Source: Minisyncoccota bacterium (lineage in GTDB: Bacteria > Patescibacteriota > Minisyncoccia > Phycocordibacterales > DATDWN01). From it: a stretch of DNA of 5,499 nucleotides. A model generated the notes under the pieces. It did no database searches, was not told the DNA's origin, and was given only the letters and a program-made list of their open reading frames with translations. Location: NCBI GenBank assembly GCA_025450615.1, contig JANWHC010000018.1, positions 1-5,499 of the forward strand. The letters run 5' to 3'. Positions 4,419-5,499 of the stretch are shown here, in pieces. The translations under genes and the position numbers were made by a program. Position 1 is the first letter of the stretch, and each line of letters starts with the position of its first letter.

Positions 4419-4469
4419 CTGGGCACCAAATTAAAAAACCACATTGTTACTTTTTAATAAAGAAGAAGC

Positions 4470-4495
4470 CCCGCTCAATCCGAAGAAAGAGCGGG
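4470..4495 (-). terminator. Terminator of the exported-protein gene
   Basis: On the minus strand CCCGCTC (4495-4489) pairs with GAGCGGG (4476-4470). A pyrimidine-rich tail (GCTTCTTCTTTATT) follows, just behind the stop codon of the gene at 4504-5331. The tail is only moderately T-rich, but the position and the G+C-rich stem fit a rho-independent terminator. Confidence 0.7.
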
Positions 4496-4503
4496 ACCGT
4501 GTA

Positions 4504-5331
4504 TTAGCGAACCCAGGTCACTGAGAGTCCGACCATGGTTTTTCCCACATCACTGTTGTGGAACACCTTCAACTGATCGCCAGCGTTGTAGACTTTGGCA
4601 AACGTCAGGTAGATTGCACGCTGCCCATCTAAGAATGGGACCTTTACTTCGCCCAGAAAAATATCAACTCCCATCGTGGACATCAGCCTGACCTGACCGT
4701 TTGGCTGAATCAGTAAGAGTAGTCCTGGCCCTCCCCAAATGTCGAATCGATTCACATGGGCGAGCGTCAAATGCGTCCCGACAATTCCGTAAAACCGCAA
4801 CTTAGAATTGGAACTGTTGGTCCACATCCCATCGAGATGGATGTTCTTCAAGAGGAAGGTTCGGACCCCAAAGCTTTCGCCAGTCTTGGCCTTACTTGCT
4901 ACGACCCTCGTGTAGACAATCTGCGCCAGAGGCCCTTCGATGTTGTTGACCCAGTCATAGCGAAGATAGTCCTTGTAGGCTTCGCACATTTCTTCAACCG
5001 GCCCACTTGAGGCGAAGATTAAATTGCAACGGGCAACGAGCCAAGCCGGTGGTTCCGGCCGCAGGTAAACTCGGAAGTTGATCCCTCTGAACATGACATA
5101 ATTGCCTGTGATCTTTCGCCGAGCTTTCCAGGCTTCCTCGTTCTGGACCCAGAACTGATACTCGATCCAGCAAGCCTCGGTGACATGTTCCAAGCAATCC
5201 GGATTGACCCAAGGCTTGGCTTCGAGCTGAATTGATTCGGTCTGTTCTTGCGCTTCCACGATGGAAGGAAGGCAGGCCAGTGCCACGACTACGAACGTCG
5301 CGAGCTTGAGTTTTTGCGTGACCACTCCCAT
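4504..5331 (-). CDS. Exported protein of unknown function, atypical composition
   Basis: I do not recognise a family. The frame is open to an upstream ATG at 5361, but GGAGG (complement at 5338-5342) stands six bases before the ATG at 5331, so that start is chosen, giving 275 residues. Residues 1-27 form a signal peptide: basic MGVVTQKLK, hydrophobic LATFVVVALACL, and a likely cut after IVEA. The mature part has four cysteines (46, 54, 102, 116), which could form two disulfides. It is tryptophan-rich near its start. The second half alternates polar and hydrophobic residues with glycines (WGGPGLLLLI, GVDIFLGEVKV, RAIYLTFAKVY, MVGLSVTWVR), which suggests beta-strands and perhaps a barrel. G+C is far above that of all neighbouring genes, and its own promoter, strong ribosome binding site and terminator make it a self-contained unit. 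Horizontal transfer from a bacterium with an outer membrane, or a chimeric contig, are both possible. Confidence 0.8.
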   Translation of the reverse strand: MGVVTQKLKLATFVVVALACLPSIVEAQEQTESIQLEAKPWVNPDCLEHVTEACWIEYQFWVQNEEAWKARRKITGNYVMFRGINFRVYLRPEPPAWLVARCNLIFASSGPVEEMCEAYKDYLRYDWVNNIEGPLAQIVYTRVVASKAKTGESFGVRTFLLKNIHLDGMWTNSSNSKLRFYGIVGTHLTLAHVNRFDIWGGPGLLLLIQPNGQVRLMSTMGVDIFLGEVKVPFLDGQRAIYLTFAKVYNAGDQLKVFHNSDVGKTMVGLSVTWVR

Positions 5332-5390
5332 CAAATACCTCCAAGGTACTACTCTCTTCAACAGCAGGGATTCCCAAACTGTGATTTAGA

Positions 5391-5418
5391 ATTCTACTCC
5401 CTTTGTCTTAAGAGTCAA
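5391..5418 (-). promoter_or_regulatory. Sigma70-type promoter of the exported-protein gene
   Basis: On the minus strand TTGACT (5418-5413) and TAGAAT (5396-5391) are separated by 16 bases. Each matches the sigma70 consensus in five of six positions, the best promoter in the window. Transcription would start near 5384, giving a leader of about 50 bases that ends in the GGAGG site before the ATG at 5331. Confidence 0.7.
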
Positions 5419-5471
5419 TGTTTAAATTAAATTCCAACCCAAAATTCATCTGAATATGTTACTCTCTTAAT

Positions 5472-5499
5472 ATGAAAAAACCAAAAATTTTAAAAGAAA
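5472..5499 (+). CDS. Possible start of a gene running off the window
   Basis: An ATG at 5472 opens a frame reading MKKPKILKE up to the window edge. The lysine-rich, AT-rich codons match the host-like genes on the left rather than the neighbouring atypical gene. No Shine-Dalgarno is visible, as is also true of uppS and the pseudouridine synthase gene here. Nine residues are too few to identify a family or to be sure it is a gene. Confidence 0.35.

Larger units (their letters stand above)
4285..4427 (+). repeat. Direct duplication of tRNA-Leu 3' end (att-like) with 127-bp spacing
   Basis: TCCTCTCCTGGGCACC occurs at 4285-4300 and again at 4412-4427 without mismatch. Upstream, CGAG in the first copy matches CGAG in the second apart from one inserted A (4411). 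Repeats that begin in the T loop of a tRNA and run through the acceptor are the classic footprint of tyrosine-recombinase integration. The interval holds the tRNA-Leu terminator, an inverted piece of the T arm and a small hairpin, but no gene. Excision between the copies would leave a tRNA-Leu with encoded CCA. Whether it is a remnant att pair or a simple tandem slip is not decided by the sequence. Confidence 0.65.

Noticed and set aside
4756..5010. Plus-strand open frame within the exported-protein gene
   Set aside because: It is antisense to a gene that has a promoter, ribosome binding site, signal peptide and terminator, and it has no start signals of its own.
5269..5280. Lipobox reading ALAC in the exported protein
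   Set aside because: The residues at -3 and -2 (A, L) do not fit the lipobox pattern, and a good signal peptidase I site (VEA) follows seven residues later.
5332..5361. Upstream ATG adding ten residues to the exported protein
   Set aside because: A strong GGAGG site is correctly spaced for the ATG at 5331, and the shorter form gives a normal signal peptide.
4433..5483. Direct repeat AAAAAACCA (4433-4441 and 5475-5483) as a target-site duplication around the foreign-looking gene
   Set aside because: Nine bases made mostly of A in AT-rich DNA are expected by chance, and TGTTACT repeats nearby in the opposite order, giving no consistent boundary.
1..5499. CRISPR array, rRNA gene or integrase
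   Set aside because: I looked for regularly spaced repeats, rRNA motifs and recombinase motifs and found none in the window.

Overview
The window looks like a piece of a small, AT-rich genome of the Candidate Phyla Radiation (Patescibacteria, Parcubacteria-like). This rests on low G+C over bases 1-4430, short divergent type IV pilus assembly genes, compact genes, several genes without a clear Shine-Dalgarno, and single tRNA genes scattered between protein genes. The lineage call is inference, because no 16S rRNA or other decisive marker is present.

Bases 8-1453 (+) are the end of a type IV pilus operon: a PilN-like protein, a PilO-like protein that overlaps it by one base, and a small single-pass membrane protein. 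Bases 1454-1854 hold no protein gene. They contain tRNA-Arg(UCU) and tRNA-Val(UAC) on the minus strand, a terminator behind tRNA-Val, and a structured repeat. Next comes uppS (+), the isoprenoid carrier synthase for cell-wall precursors. Bases 2560-2823 are filled almost entirely by two large nested palindromes; the second ends exactly at the start codon of an RluA-family pseudouridine synthase gene. rplS (ribosomal protein L19) follows, with a clean terminator. tRNA-His(GUG, -) and tRNA-Leu(GAG, +) then diverge from a shared promoter region.

Behind tRNA-Leu is a 127-bp segment bounded by direct copies of the tRNA 3' end, the kind of scar left by site-specific integration at a tRNA. To its right lies a gene of clearly different composition (about half G+C by eye), 4504-5331 (-). 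It has its own sigma70-type promoter, a strong GGAGG ribosome binding site and a hairpin terminator, and encodes an exported protein of unknown function. It is a candidate horizontal acquisition or an assembly chimera. The window ends in the first codons of a possible AT-rich gene.

The most interesting content is not protein-coding. It includes (1) a 61-nt hairpin before the pseudouridine synthase gene whose internal loop can form two tandem sheared G.A motifs; (2) a repeat present in two copies (about 1622-1685 and 2596-2650) that keeps the same hairpin, with a paired-base change and a conserved bulged T; and (3) the duplicated tRNA-Leu end next to the foreign-looking gene.
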